Source: an uncultured Acetatifactor sp. (GTDB lineage: Bacteria > Bacillota > Clostridia > Lachnospirales > Lachnospiraceae). From it: a DNA stretch of 64,000 nucleotides. Made by a program: the position numbers and the translations under genes. This document shows positions 18,005-27,215 of the stretch, piece after piece (position 1 is the stretch's first letter; the number at the start of each line of letters is the position of its first letter). The stretch lies in NCBI GenBank assembly GCA_947595925.1, contig CANQEV010000002.1, positions 1-64,000 on the forward strand. Reading direction: 5' to 3'. The notes under the pieces are model-generated. The model did no database searches. It was not told where the DNA came from and saw only the letters and a program-made list of their open reading frames with translations.

Positions 18005-19033
18005 ATGAGCGATAAAGAAAAAAAGAGAGAGCAGTCCATGCGCCTGTTTGAAGCGCTGTCGGGTATCAGTCCGGAGCTGCTTGCCAGGAGCGAGAAAAAG
18101 GCGGAGAACAAGGTGATCCGCCCATGGGGGGGTCGTTTTGGAAGATCTATTGCGGCCTGCCTGGCGGTCCTGCTGGTGGGCGGGGTCAGCCTGTATGCCG
18201 TGAAGTATACAGGCGGTTGGAAAGGAACGGATAGCGTCGCGCTTCAGAACGGCGCCGCCGGAGGCGCATCCTCCAATATCCGGCAGGGTTTCGCCGCGGA
18301 GCAGTTTGCGGAACCGATCGAGGCCGACGGGCAGGAAGAGGCAGCGGCAGACATGCTGTACGACATGGATACGCAGCAGCCGGTGAACGAAAGCGGAGGG
18401 CGCGAGGGAAATGAGGCGTCGGCAGGGCAGCAGAGTTCCCAGAACGAGACTCCTGAGCAGGGAAAGGACAGCTCTCTTGTCCACAACGGTTTGGAAGAGA
18501 ATCTGGGGTCCGGGAACCAGCAGGAGACAGAGGGCGCGGAGAAGGATCAGGAGTCCGGGAATCGGAAAGAGACAGAAGTCGCGGGGAAGGAGCCTCAGGC
18601 AGGGTTGAGCGCCATGCAGGGCGCGGCCGGCTTTCTGGCCGAGGAGGACGTGGCGCGCATGGGTTCCCTGGCGGCGTATGCGCCGGTATCGCTTCCCAGT
18701 GGGTATGCGGTCAGCGATACCCGGATCGCGGTGGACGAGAGCGGCATCGGGAATTACGTCATCGAGCTGCGGTCCCAGGAGGGGAACGTCCTGGAGTACC
18801 GTGTGAGCCGGGGCGAAGAAAATGACGGGGAAATGCTGGAAGCCAGTCAGGAGGCCAATGTCATCTATGCGACGGACCTGAAGGACGGGAAGATCGAGGC
18901 GGAGCTGACTAAGGCGAAGCCGGACGGACAGGATGGCACGGTCGTCGCAATTCTGTATGGAAACGGCGTCCGCGTAGAGGTTCGGGGCGATTATACGCTG
19001 GAAATTCTGCGGGAGATCTGCCCGGAAGAATAA
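18005..19033 (+). CDS. Probable membrane-bound anti-sigma factor
   Basis: A 342-residue protein: about 45 charged cytoplasmic residues, one membrane helix near 48-67 (SIAACLAVLLVGGVSLYAV), a long acidic, Gln/Glu/Gly-rich extracellular linker, and a C-terminal folded domain (about 215-342) of mixed strands. This topology beside an ECF sigma gene supports an anti-sigma role in which an outside signal frees the sigma factor. No cysteine/histidine zinc motif of the classical anti-sigma domain is visible, so the contact with sigma would be non-canonical. The ATG at 18005 is preferred over a TTG at 17996 because the GAGG at 17992-17995 fits it better. No catalytic motif seen. Confidence 0.65.
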   Translation: MSDKEKKREQSMRLFEALSGISPELLARSEKKAENKVIRPWGGRFGRSIAACLAVLLVGGVSLYAVKYTGGWKGTDSVALQNGAAGGASSNIRQGFAAEQFAEPIEADGQEEAAADMLYDMDTQQPVNESGGREGNEASAGQQSSQNETPEQGKDSSLVHNGLEENLGSGNQQETEGAEKDQESGNRKETEVAGKEPQAGLSAMQGAAGFLAEEDVARMGSLAAYAPVSLPSGYAVSDTRIAVDESGIGNYVIELRSQEGNVLEYRVSRGEENDGEMLEASQEANVIYATDLKDGKIEAELTKAKPDGQDGTVVAILYGNGVRVEVRGDYTLEILREICPEE

Positions 19034-19141
19034 AAAGATCCGCAGTGATACAGGGGCGTCAGCTTTTGGCGGCAAGCCGGCAGCAGCGGGAACAGGTTTC
19101 GATATTCAGAAAAAATTAAGGTTTTCCTTTGGGAAAAACCC

Positions 19142-19170
19142 TTGCGAAAAGCACCGCTTTTTTATATGAT
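19142..19170 (+). promoter_or_regulatory. Promoter of the acyltransferase gene
   Basis: TTGCGA (19142-19147), 17-base spacer, TATGAT (19165-19170), with the ATG at 19196 preceded by AAGGAG 8 bases ahead. The leader is about 20 bases. Confidence 0.55.
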
Positions 19171-19195
19171 AAAACAGGATGAAGGAGCGGCTGTT

Positions 19196-20251
19196 ATGCG
19201 GGATGAATTGGCGCAGAATATGAATACGGGCAGGGAGAGGAAGGAATTCCTGGATGTTCTCCGGGTGATCGCCGTCTGCGCCGTAGTCCTGATGCACACG
19301 GTTTCGGGCGTGCTTGCCTGCGAAGATTTCACAGGTTATGAGCGGCGGAAAACCGTCTGCCAGGTGATGATGGACTTGACCGCCTGGTGCGTCCCGACAT
19401 TTTTGCTGATAAGCGGGTATCTGTTTCTGGATCAGAAGAAAGATCTCACCTGGCGGAATATGCTGGGAAAGTACTGCCGCAGGATCCTGCTGGCCCTTGT
19501 GGTTTTTGGAATCCCCTATTCCCTGCTGGAACTCGTCGGAACGGAGAAAACCTTCCGGCCGGGGATGCTCTGGGAAGCGGTGCGGAACACGGCCACAGGC
19601 CACAGCTGGGCCCATATGTGGTACCTTTATATGCTGCTGATTCTGTATGCGGTGACGCCGCTTTTGAGGTGGATCCTGAAAAGGACGCCGGCGTTTTTCG
19701 GCTATCTGGTGGCTGTGGCGCTCTTTCTGGCGTTCAGTCTTGTGCCCTTCTGGGAAAATTTGAGAAGCGGGGGAGAGTATGCCGCGATGCCGGGGGGCGG
19801 GATCTTTTTGTTTTATTACCTGTGCGGATATCTCTTCGTGAGAAGGGAAAAAAAGGCGGATCCCCGGGTAAGAGGACTCTGCCTTGGACTTTTTGCCCTG
19901 CTTTTGGCGGCGCAGGCCGCCGTGCGGGTTTCCAAAGTGCCGCTGGCGGATATGGCATACAGCAGTCCCTTTACGGCGCTTCAGTCCCTGTGTCTGTTTT
20001 ATGGACTGCAGGTGCGCTGTAAGACAGACCGCGCAAAGGGGGTCTGGAAGGAACTGAGCGCCCTGAGCTTTGGAATCTATCTGATTCATCCGGTGTTTCT
20101 GAATTTCTTTTATAAATTCCTTGGAATTTCCCTGATGGACTTCCGCTTTGTGATCGGAGTCCCACTGTTTTACGGGATCGCGCTTCTGGGAGCGGCATTC
20201 GTGACCTGGATCCTGCGCAAGATCCCGGCGCTGAAGCGGTATGTCTTATAA
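19196..20251 (+). CDS. Acyltransferase 3 family membrane protein
   Basis: A 351-residue polytopic protein with about ten hydrophobic helices. The N-terminus (RKEFLDVLRVIAVCAVVLMHT) matches the acyltransferase-3 signature, in which Arg and His on the first helices face an acyl-CoA site, and LSFGIYLIHPVFL near the C-terminus is the equally typical last helix. Such enzymes O-acetylate cell-surface sugars, teichoic acids or exopolysaccharide. The start at 19196 is set by AAGGAG 8 bases upstream; an upstream in-frame ATG lies inside the promoter. It converges with the methyltransferase gene, whose stop is 87 bases away. The acceptor substrate is unknown. Confidence 0.85.
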   Translation: MRDELAQNMNTGRERKEFLDVLRVIAVCAVVLMHTVSGVLACEDFTGYERRKTVCQVMMDLTAWCVPTFLLISGYLFLDQKKDLTWRNMLGKYCRRILLALVVFGIPYSLLELVGTEKTFRPGMLWEAVRNTATGHSWAHMWYLYMLLILYAVTPLLRWILKRTPAFFGYLVAVALFLAFSLVPFWENLRSGGEYAAMPGGGIFLFYYLCGYLFVRREKKADPRVRGLCLGLFALLLAAQAAVRVSKVPLADMAYSSPFTALQSLCLFYGLQVRCKTDRAKGVWKELSALSFGIYLIHPVFLNFFYKFLGISLMDFRFVIGVPLFYGIALLGAAFVTWILRKIPALKRYVL

Positions 20252-20338
20252 ATCCTGCTTCGCCCAGCGCCCAGCCGGGCCGGAGAACGGAACGGACTGC
20301 TTCGCCCAGTGTTCGGATGCGCTGCAGGGCAGGATTGC

Positions 20339-21247
20339 CTACCTCGTCCATCGCCCAGCCGCGCCGCAGGGCAGGATGAGGCCGCTCTCCGCGACGGGAA
20401 GACCGATTTCGTCCGCCTCCGCATGCCCGCCGTATTCTTTTACGATCACGGTGTTCAGCAGATAGGAGAGGACGGCGGGCTGGAGCCCCGTGGTGTAGGA
20501 GTTGATCAGAAAGAACAGGGAGTCTTCTTTTAAGAGGTTTGCCGTCAGCTGCAGGAAGGGGAAAAGGCTTTCCTCCAGCTTCCAGATCTCCCCCTTGGGG
20601 CCCCGCCCGTAGGAGGGGGGATCCATGATGATGCCGTCGTAACGGTTTCCCCGGCGGATCTCCCGTTCCACAAATTTTACGCAGTCGTCCACCAGGTAGC
20701 GGATGGGAGCGTCTCCCAGACCGGAGGAGGCTGCGTTTTCCTTTGCCCAGCCCACCATGCCCTTTGCGGCGTCCACATGGGTGACCTGTGCTCCCGCCGC
20801 CGCCGCGGCCAGGGTCGCGCCGCCGGTGTAGGCAAAGAGGTTCAGGACTTTGATCTGACGCCCGGGCTCTTTTTTTAAGGTATCGCAGATGATCCCGGAG
20901 AACCAGTCCCAGTTTACGGCCTGCTCGGGAAAGAGCCCGGTGTGCTTAAAGCTGAAGGGTTTTAAATGGAAGGTGAGCTCGCCAGCGGGAGCCGCTTTCG
21001 GGAAATGCTCTCCCCGGTAGCGTATGGTCCACTCCTCCGGGAGGCCCCGGAACTCCCACTCGCCGCCGCCCTTGCTGGAGCGGTGGTAGTGGCCGTTCTT
21101 CTGTTTCCAGCCCAGGTGGTCATGGGGGGTGTTCCAGATGACCTGGGGGTCGGGGCGCACCAGGCGGTACTGCCCCCAGCGCTCCAGTTTCTCGCCTGAA
21201 GAGGTGTCCAAGACTTCATAATCTTTCCAGTGATCTGCAATCCACAT
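20339..21247 (-). CDS. SAM-dependent methyltransferase, RlmI/RlmK-like
   Basis: A 302-residue class I methyltransferase. Motif I is VLNLFAYTGGATLAAAAAG (near residue 135) and motif IV is the strongly diagnostic MDPPSYGRG, shared with the RlmI/RlmK group that methylates bases in 23S rRNA. The N-terminal 110 residues are not a PUA domain but a shorter beta-rich part, so the exact RNA target is uncertain. The start at MWIADHW is chosen because AGGGAGA lies 6 bases upstream on the minus strand; the open frame extends 30 codons further without support. It is convergent with the acyltransferase. The short spacer between them contains imperfect repeats of CGCCCAG and GCAGGGCAGGAT that continue into the 3' end of this gene. 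Confidence 0.8.
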   Translation of the reverse strand: MWIADHWKDYEVLDTSSGEKLERWGQYRLVRPDPQVIWNTPHDHLGWKQKNGHYHRSSKGGGEWEFRGLPEEWTIRYRGEHFPKAAPAGELTFHLKPFSFKHTGLFPEQAVNWDWFSGIICDTLKKEPGRQIKVLNLFAYTGGATLAAAAAGAQVTHVDAAKGMVGWAKENAASSGLGDAPIRYLVDDCVKFVEREIRRGNRYDGIIMDPPSYGRGPKGEIWKLEESLFPFLQLTANLLKEDSLFFLINSYTTGLQPAVLSYLLNTVIVKEYGGHAEADEIGLPVAESGLILPCGAAGRWTR

Positions 21248-21514
21248 GTCTGTTCTCCCTGTCCGCATATGATCGGTTTCCGCCCTGCCCGGCTTTCCTG
21301 CGGCGAAAAACCGGTAAAGTCTGAAAATTTCATGCAAAAACTTATAGAAACATTATACCGTCAGATCCCGGCGAGGACAAGATAAAATTATGAGCGGTGG
21401 TCCGGCGTCCGTCAGAGGACGGGATAGAATTCTGCGCGGCGGTCCGGCAGAGGCTTTGACCGGCCGCGCAGGAAAGCGGATCAAGGTCTTTTTGCAGGAT
21501 ATTCAGAATAAGGC

Positions 21515-21543
21515 TTGCATTTTCCCATGATCTTCTGTAAAAT
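21515..21543 (+). promoter_or_regulatory. Promoter of the proline symporter gene
   Basis: TTGCAT (21515-21520), 17-base spacer, TAAAAT (21538-21543). The rest of 21248-21600 between the divergent methyltransferase and symporter genes holds GC-rich partial repeats (GTCCGGC/GGTCCGGC) but no gene. Confidence 0.6.
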
Positions 21544-21600
21544 GTTTCCTGTGTTCTTTATTGTGGTAAACAACTGAAGCGAAGGGAAAACGGTGAAAGT

Positions 21601-23142
21601 ATGAAAAAAGACTCTACTATTTCTTTGGAAGCGGCGGCATTTGCGGCCTATCTGGTGCTGGTGCTGGCGGTGGGCGTTTATTTCTTCTTGAGAAGCAAGA
21701 AGCAGCAGGGAGGCGATAAGCAGTACTTCCTGGGCGGACGCCAGATGAACGGCTGGGTTGCGGCGCTGAGCGCGGGAGCCTCCGACATGAGCGCCTGGGT
21801 GCTCATGGGACTGCCCGGTTCCATTTATCTCTATGGTATGGGTCAGGTATGGATCTCGGTGGGACTTTGGATCGGCACGATCTGCGCCTGGCTGTTCGTA
21901 GCGCCGAAACTCAGGAGATATTCCATCAAGGCGGGGGACGCCATCACGATCCCCCAATATCTGAGACAGCGGTTTCACTCCCAGAACCCGGCGCTGCAGG
22001 TGATCTGCGCCGTGATCTTCATCGTGGCGTACTGTATTTACGCGGCCTCCAGCATCGTGGCCTGCGGGGACCTGTTCACAACGGTCTTCGGGGTGAGGGA
22101 GGTGAACTTCCTGGGGATACCTATCACCATGAACGCCCTGTTTTATATGGTCTGCGCGACCATCATCATCCTGCTCTACACGTTCCTGGGCGGGTTCAAC
22201 GCCGTGTGCTGGACCGACTTCTTTCAGGGGATGCTGATGCTGGGTGCGCTGATGGCAACGCCCATCGTGGTGTGGTTCGCCATGAAGGCTCCGGATTTCA
22301 TGCCCCTGGCCCAGGTGGTGACGGATGCGAACTACTACAACCCGCTCTCCAGCGGAAAGTTTGACTGGAAGAGCATCGCGGACATTTTGAGCGGTCTGGG
22401 CTGGGGCCTGGGCTACTTCGGGATGCCCCATATTTTAGTGCGGTACATGTCCATCCGATCCGAGAAGGAGATGAAGAAGTCCCGGGTGATCGGCATCTGC
22501 TGGACCAGCCTGATCCTGCTGATGGCTTCCATCGTGGGCCTTACGGGACATCAGTTCCTGGGGACCTATCTGGACGACTCCACAAAGAGCCTGGTGTTCG
22601 TCACGCTGGTGAAGCACCTCTTCCCGGCGCTTTTGGCCGGCGTGATGCTCTCCGCGATCCTGGCGGCTTCCATGAGCACCGCGGACTCCCAGCTCCTGGC
22701 TTCCTCCTCCGCCTTTGCCTCCGACTTTTACAAGCCGGTGCTGCGCAAGAGCGCCAGCGACAAGGAAATGCTCTGGGCCGGGCGCATCGTGGTGGGCCTG
22801 ATCTCCGTGATCGCGCTGCTCATCGCCGTGAACCCGAACTGCAAGGGGATCATGGCCCTGGTGGAGTGCGCCTGGGCGGCCTTCGGCTCCGCTTTCGGCC
22901 CTGCCATCATTCTCTCTCTTTATTGGAAGAGACTTACCTATAAGGGCGCGGCGGCCGGTATCGTCGCAGGGTTCCTGGTGGACGCCCTCTGGTACGCTTT
23001 CCTCTCCGGGCCCACCGGACTGTATGAGATCATTCCCGGCTTCTTGGTAAGCCTGGTGACCGCGGTGGTGGTATCCCTGCTGGACAAGGAACCTTCAAAG
23101 GAAATCCTGGATACCTTCGAGGCGGCGAAGCAGGAAGTGTAA
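21601..23142 (+). CDS. putP: Sodium:solute symporter, PutP-type (Na+/proline)
   Basis: A 513-residue integral membrane protein of the SSS family with about 13 helices. The opening helix and YFLGGRQMNGWVAALSAGASDMSAWVLMGLPG are characteristic of PutP, including the conserved Ser/Asp/Trp residues of the Na+ and proline sites; the later LAGVMLSAILAASMSTADSQLL segment is the other family hallmark (Na2 site). It imports L-proline with Na+. A different small solute remains possible, but similarity to PutP is strong throughout. It has its own promoter; the ribosome-binding site is weak (AAGGGA about 13 bases away). No putA or other proline catabolic gene is nearby. No terminator hairpin was found after it. 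Confidence 0.88.
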   Translation: MKKDSTISLEAAAFAAYLVLVLAVGVYFFLRSKKQQGGDKQYFLGGRQMNGWVAALSAGASDMSAWVLMGLPGSIYLYGMGQVWISVGLWIGTICAWLFVAPKLRRYSIKAGDAITIPQYLRQRFHSQNPALQVICAVIFIVAYCIYAASSIVACGDLFTTVFGVREVNFLGIPITMNALFYMVCATIIILLYTFLGGFNAVCWTDFFQGMLMLGALMATPIVVWFAMKAPDFMPLAQVVTDANYYNPLSSGKFDWKSIADILSGLGWGLGYFGMPHILVRYMSIRSEKEMKKSRVIGICWTSLILLMASIVGLTGHQFLGTYLDDSTKSLVFVTLVKHLFPALLAGVMLSAILAASMSTADSQLLASSSAFASDFYKPVLRKSASDKEMLWAGRIVVGLISVIALLIAVNPNCKGIMALVECAWAAFGSAFGPAIILSLYWKRLTYKGAAAGIVAGFLVDALWYAFLSGPTGLYEIIPGFLVSLVTAVVVSLLDKEPSKEILDTFEAAKQEV

Positions 23143-23183
23143 CCATAATTATATAGAAGCGGAAGATAAGTTTTGATGCCGGG

Positions 23184-23281
23184 ACGTATGGGTATCCCGG
23201 CGCGTAGGATGCAGGCTTGATAAAAAGGTAGGAGATTAACGTGGATGCAACGTATGGGTATCCCGGCGCGTAGGATGCAGG
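23184..23281. repeat. Two-copy 32-bp direct repeat
   Basis: An identical 32-base sequence beginning ACGTATGGGTATCCCGG occurs at 23184-23215 and 23250-23281, 66 bases apart. It lies in the 340-base non-coding stretch between putP and the S10 operon promoter. Only two copies exist, so it is not a CRISPR array. The rest of 23282-23490 shows no gene. Confidence 0.8.
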
Positions 23282-23490
23282 GGCGGTTTCAACTCTCCGG
23301 GGTTGGCCGCCTTTCCAGCGTTTGTAACGGAGGCGCTGCGGACGCCGGTTTCCCGTGCGTCGGCGGCTGGAAGTAAAATTTTCGCAGCTGCGTTCGCAGA
23401 CAAAATGCGGTTTCCTGTGCGCTGGAGGCGGGTTGGACCGGATTGTATTTAAAAAAATACAATTTTTTTGAAAATTTTGCAAATTGGATC

Positions 23491-23519
23491 TTGCACATTT
23501 CCGAGAATGGCTTTATACT
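23491..23519 (+). promoter_or_regulatory. Main promoter of the S10-spc ribosomal operon
   Basis: TTGCAC (23491-23496), 17-base spacer, TATACT (23514-23519), preceded by an A/T-rich UP-like stretch (23448-23482). Initiation near 23526 gives a leader of about 320 bases before rpsJ. Confidence 0.75.
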
Positions 23520-23525
23520 AATGCT

Positions 23526-23846
23526 TGCTGTGGCATGATAGCGTTGAAGCGTGAGGTTGCTGTCTCTCAGCAATGGGAAACAGGTTTTTCCGTGGAGCGA
23601 ATGTCAAGTTAGGAAACTGACGACAAGTCACTGTACAGGAGAAGTGAGTTTCCGGCCGGAGGATACCGGGAAGGAAACAAAGTTCTGAAATGTCTGCCAG
23701 GTGCAGAAACGACGTGATGGGAAATGAACCGGACATTCGTTGCGGATGGTTCAGGACACACACGGGAGAGTGTACAGTCACCGCTTGTCGTACTGGAAGC
23801 GAAAAACGCTTCGAATCAAAAGTGCGAAAAGGAGGCGACTTTTTTT
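23526..23846 (+). promoter_or_regulatory. Long structured 5' leader of the S10 operon
   Basis: About 320 untranslated bases. Visible pairings are GAAGCG/CGCTTC (23796-23801 and 23807-23812, A5 loop) just before the ribosome-binding site, and ACTGTAC (23630-23636) with GTACAGT (23772-23778) over a distance. Leaders here are control points for ribosomal-protein feedback in other bacteria (L4 in Escherichia coli); whether this one is regulated is inference. Confidence 0.45.
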
Positions 23847-24164
23847 ATGGCAAGTCAAGTAATGAGAATCACCCTGAAGGCTTACGAGCATCAGCAGGTA
23901 GATGCTTCTGCAAAGAAGATCATCGAAACGGTCAAGAAGACGGGATCCCAGGTCAGCGGTCCGGTGCCCCTTCCTACTAAGAAGGAAGTGGTTACGATCC
24001 TGAGAGCGGTACACAAGTACAAGGATTCCAGAGAGCAGTTCGAGCAGAGGACCCACAAGAGACTGATCGACATCATCTCTCCCAATCAGAAGACCGTTGA
24101 CGCCCTGCAGAAGCTGGAGATGCCCGCAGGTGTGTACATCAACATCAAGATGCTTACCAAGTAA
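23847..24164 (+). CDS. rpsJ: 30S ribosomal protein S10
   Basis: A 105-residue uS10 of standard length, starting [15 protein letters not shown]. It is part of the 30S head and, as NusE with NusB, takes part in transcription antitermination. The start is the ATG at 23847 with AAGGAGG at 23829-23835; the open frame runs further upstream through the leader without support. It is the first gene of the operon. A 219-base spacer follows, unusually long for this operon. Confidence 0.97.
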   Translation: MASQVMRITLKAYEHQQVDASAKKIIETVKKTGSQVSGPVPLPTKKEVVTILRAVHKYKDSREQFEQRTHKRLIDIISPNQKTVDALQKLEMPAGVYINIKMLTK

Positions 24165-24383
24165 TCCCGGGGACACAAAGCGGATCGGACGGCAGGAGTT
24201 CCGCCGGAAGGATCCAAGGGGACCGGCCCGGGGCGGGGGATGAATTTCAAAGAATCCGATGGAAGCGGTTCCGATAAAAAAGTAAAAAGCGCAACGACGA
24301 AACTAAAAACCTCTACTTAGACGTATGAACAGGCAAAAGCCTGGTCCACTATGTAGATGTAAAAAATGGAGGTAGAACAAAGC
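24165..24383 (+). other. Non-coding spacer with hairpin between rpsJ and rplC
   Basis: No frame with a ribosome-binding site. The 3' half carries CAGGC-AAAA-GCCTG (about 24331-24344), flanked by CTAC and GTAG that can extend the stem. It ends 20 bases before the rplC ribosome-binding site and could be a processing site or a leader for protein feedback. Confidence 0.4.
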
Positions 24384-25055
24384 ATGAAGAAAGCAATTCT
24401 AGCAACCAAGGTTGGAATGACCCAGATCTTCGATGAGAACGGCCTTCTGATCCCTGTGACGGTCCTTCAGGCGGGCCCCTGTGCGGTGACCCAGATCAAG
24501 ACCGTTGAGAACGATGGGTACAGCGCAGTACAGGTCGGCTTCGTGGACAAGAAGAACCGGTACGACGATGAGGGCAAAAAGGCCATTCACATGCACGGCG
24601 TGAACAAGGCGCAGGCCGGTCACTTCAAGAAGGCCGGCGTGAGCTCCAAGAGATATGTGAGGGAGCTGAAGCTGGAGAACGCCGCAGATTATAACGTGGG
24701 CGACGAGATCAAGGCCGATATCTTCGCAGAGGGCGACAGGATCGACGCCACCGCCATCAGCAAAGGTAAGGGCTTCCAGGGCGCGATCAAGAGACTGGGA
24801 CAGCACAGAGGACCCATGAAGCACGGTTCCAAGTTCCATCGCCATCAGGGTTCCAACGGCGCCTGCTCCTCCCCCAGCCGTGTGTTCAAGGGGAAGGGAA
24901 TGCCCGGTCACATGGGCAGCGTGCGCGTTACCGTTCAGAACCTGACAGTCGTTAAGGTTGATCCGGAGAAGAACCTGATCCTGGTCAGGGGCGCAGTTCC
25001 CGGGGCAAAGAAGGCTCTGGTCACCATCAAAGAGACCGTCAAGGTTGAAGCATAG
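24384..25055 (+). CDS. rplC: 50S ribosomal protein L3
   Basis: A 223-residue uL3, one of the first proteins to assemble on 23S rRNA, reaching towards the peptidyl-transferase centre. The start [16 protein letters not shown] is typical; GGAGG (24368-24372) precedes it, and an upstream in-frame ATG at 24366 overlaps that site. The central [10 protein letters not shown] stretch corresponds to the loop whose Gln is methylated by PrmB in other bacteria. Confidence 0.97.
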   Translation: MKKAILATKVGMTQIFDENGLLIPVTVLQAGPCAVTQIKTVENDGYSAVQVGFVDKKNRYDDEGKKAIHMHGVNKAQAGHFKKAGVSSKRYVRELKLENAADYNVGDEIKADIFAEGDRIDATAISKGKGFQGAIKRLGQHRGPMKHGSKFHRHQGSNGACSSPSRVFKGKGMPGHMGSVRVTVQNLTVVKVDPEKNLILVRGAVPGAKKALVTIKETVKVEA

Positions 25056-25081
25056 TTTAAGGCGAAAGGAGGACCAATCAG

Positions 25082-25702
25082 ATGGCAAACGTATCTGTAT
25101 ATAATATGGAAGGCAAGGAAGTTGGTACGATCGAGTTAAACGATGCTGTGTTTGGCGTGGAAGTAAACGAGCACCTGGTACACATGGCGGTTGTACAGCA
25201 GCTTGCAAATAATCGTCAGGGAACCCAGAAGGCAAAGACCCGTTCCGAGGTATCCGGCGGCGGAAGAAAGCCCTGGAGACAGAAGGGAACCGGTCATGCG
25301 AGACAGGGTTCCATCCGCGCTCCTCAGTGGACCGGCGGCGGCATGGTGTTCGCTCCCGTTCCCAGGGACTACTCCTTTAAGATGAACAAGAAGGAGAAGA
25401 GGGCTGCCCTGAAGTCCGCGCTGTCCGACAAGGTGGCAAACGGAAAGCTGATCGTTCTGGATGAGCTGAAGTTCGATGAGATCAAGACCAAGAATTTTGT
25501 GAACGTGATGAACAACCTGAAAGTGGAGAAGGGCCTTGTGGTCCTGGCGGAGAGCGATGAAAACGTCGTGATGTCCGCGAAAAACGCAACCTGCGCAGAG
25601 ACCACTCAGGTGAATAACATCAACGTTTACGATATCATGTGCGCTAAGACGGTGGTTCTGACGAAGGACGCCGTGGCGAAGATCGAGGAGGTATATGCGT
25701 AA
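25082..25702 (+). CDS. rplD: 50S ribosomal protein L4
   Basis: A 206-residue uL4. The basic loop [19 protein letters not shown] (near residues 60-78) lines the nascent-peptide exit tunnel and is where macrolide-resistance changes arise in other species. In Escherichia coli L4 is the autoregulator of this operon. AGGAGG precedes the ATG. The stop codon overlaps the rplW start by one base (TAATG), implying translational coupling. Confidence 0.97.
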   Translation: MANVSVYNMEGKEVGTIELNDAVFGVEVNEHLVHMAVVQQLANNRQGTQKAKTRSEVSGGGRKPWRQKGTGHARQGSIRAPQWTGGGMVFAPVPRDYSFKMNKKEKRAALKSALSDKVANGKLIVLDELKFDEIKTKNFVNVMNNLKVEKGLVVLAESDENVVMSAKNATCAETTQVNNINVYDIMCAKTVVLTKDAVAKIEEVYA

Positions 25703-26001
25703 TGGCTGACATTAAGTACTATGATGTGATCCTGAAACCTGTGTTGACGGAGAAGAGCATGGCTGATACGGCCGAGAAGAAATATACTTTCCTGGTTCAT
25801 CCCGAGGCAAACAAGATCCAGATCCGGGAGGCCGTTGAGAAGATGTTCGACGGCGTGAAAGTGGAGAGCGTTCACACGATGAATATAGCCGGCAAGAATA
25901 AGAGGCGCGGCATGGTTACAGGCAAGACCGCCAAGACCAAGAAGGCTATCGTGAAGCTCACCGCGGACAGCAAGGAGATCGAGCTCTACGCCGGTCTGTA
26001 A
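25702..26001 (+). CDS. rplW: 50S ribosomal protein L23
   Basis: A 99-residue uL23 at the exit of the peptide tunnel, the docking point for trigger factor and SRP. Starts [19 protein letters not shown], as expected for the family. It is coupled to rplD through the TAATG overlap, and its ribosome-binding site GAGGAGG is within the end of rplD. Confidence 0.96.
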   Translation: MADIKYYDVILKPVLTEKSMADTAEKKYTFLVHPEANKIQIREAVEKMFDGVKVESVHTMNIAGKNKRRGMVTGKTAKTKKAIVKLTADSKEIELYAGL

Positions 26002-26072
26002 GCAGCCGTCAGGATTAAGGTATGCGGCACAGGGTGCTGCGCAAAGAATCAAGCAGAAAAGGAGAAAGAACA

Positions 26073-26915
26073 ATGGGTATCAAGACATATAAACCCTATA
26101 CGCCTTCCAGAAGGCACATGACAGGTTCCGACTTCTCCGAGATCACCAAGAAGACTCCCGAGAAGAGCCTCACGGTATCTCTCAAGAAGAACGCGGGCCG
26201 CAACAATCAGGGCAAGATCACTGTGAGACACCAGGGCGGCGGCTCCAGAAGAAAGTACAGAATCATCGATTTTAAGAGAAATAAGGACGGGATCCCCGCT
26301 ACCGTGATCGGCATCGAGTACGATCCCAACAGAACCGCAAACATCGCGCTGATCTGCTATGCGGACGGCGAGAAGGCATATATCATCGCTCCCGAAGGCC
26401 TCACCGACGGGATGAAGGTGATGAACGGCCCCCAGGCCGAGGTCAGAGTTGGCAACTGCCTGCCTCTGTCCGAGATCCCCGTAGGTACTCAGGTACACAA
26501 TATCGAGCTGTATCCCGGAAAAGGCGGCCAGATGGTGCGTGCAGCCGGAAACAGCGCACAGCTGATGGCTAAGGAAGGCAAGTACGCAACCCTTCGTCTT
26601 CCCTCCGGAGAGATGAGAATGGTTCCCCTGGTATGCCGCGCGACCATCGGCATCGTGGGAAATGTAGACCACAACCTGGTAAACATCGGTAAGGCTGGAC
26701 GCAAGCGCCACATGGGCATTCGTCCTACCGTCCGCGGTTCCGTGATGAACCCCAACGACCATCCTCACGGCGGCGGTGAAGGCAAGACCGGCATCGGCCG
26801 TCCCGGCCCTTCCACTCCTTGGGGCAAGCCCGCTCTGGGTCTTAAGACCAGAAAGCAGAAGAAGGCTTCCAACAAGCTGATCGTAAGAAGACGCGACGGC
26901 AAGGCAATCAAATAA
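26073..26915 (+). CDS. rplB: 50S ribosomal protein L2
   Basis: A 280-residue uL2, needed for subunit association and peptidyl-transferase assembly. The C-terminal [17 protein letters not shown] stretch holds the universally conserved histidine next to the catalytic centre. Start at [11 protein letters not shown], with AAAAGGAGAA 7-8 bases ahead; the open frame begins 17 codons earlier without support. Confidence 0.97.
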   Translation: MGIKTYKPYTPSRRHMTGSDFSEITKKTPEKSLTVSLKKNAGRNNQGKITVRHQGGGSRRKYRIIDFKRNKDGIPATVIGIEYDPNRTANIALICYADGEKAYIIAPEGLTDGMKVMNGPQAEVRVGNCLPLSEIPVGTQVHNIELYPGKGGQMVRAAGNSAQLMAKEGKYATLRLPSGEMRMVPLVCRATIGIVGNVDHNLVNIGKAGRKRHMGIRPTVRGSVMNPNDHPHGGGEGKTGIGRPGPSTPWGKPALGLKTRKQKKASNKLIVRRRDGKAIK

Positions 26916-26933
26916 TTAAGGAGGAAGAAGACG

Positions 26934-27215
26934 ATGGCTAGATCACTGAAAAAAGGACCTTTCGCAGACGGACATCTGCTTAAGAAGGTAGACGCCCTGA
27001 ACGCATCCGGACAGAAGCAGGTCATCAAGACCTGGTCCCGCCGTTCTACAATTTTCCCTTCCTTTGTAGGACATACGATTGCGGTTCACGACGGCAGAAA
27101 GCATGTCCCCGTATATGTGACGGAGGATATGGTCGGCCATAAGCTCGGCGAGTTCGTTGCTACCAGAACTTTCCGCGGACATGGCAAGGACGAGAAGAAG
27201 TCCAAGGTAAAGTAA
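26934..27215 (+). CDS. rpsS: 30S ribosomal protein S19
   Basis: A 93-residue uS19 of the 30S head that forms a pair with S13 near the A-site t[22 protein letters not shown] is the usual opening and [20 protein letters not shown] the conserved core. AAGGAGGAAG lies just upstream. It is followed by a 135-base structured spacer. Confidence 0.97.
   Translation: MARSLKKGPFADGHLLKKVDALNASGQKQVIKTWSRRSTIFPSFVGHTIAVHDGRKHVPVYVTEDMVGHKLGEFVATRTFRGHGKDEKKSKVK

Noticed and set aside
23184-23281. Possible CRISPR array
   Set aside because: Only two repeat copies and one spacer, no palindromic repeat and no cas genes.
23030-23482. 150-codon minus-strand frame containing a repeated PASYAPGYPYV
   Set aside because: The peptide repetition only reflects the 32-bp DNA repeat. 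There is no ribosome-binding site and the frame overlaps putP.
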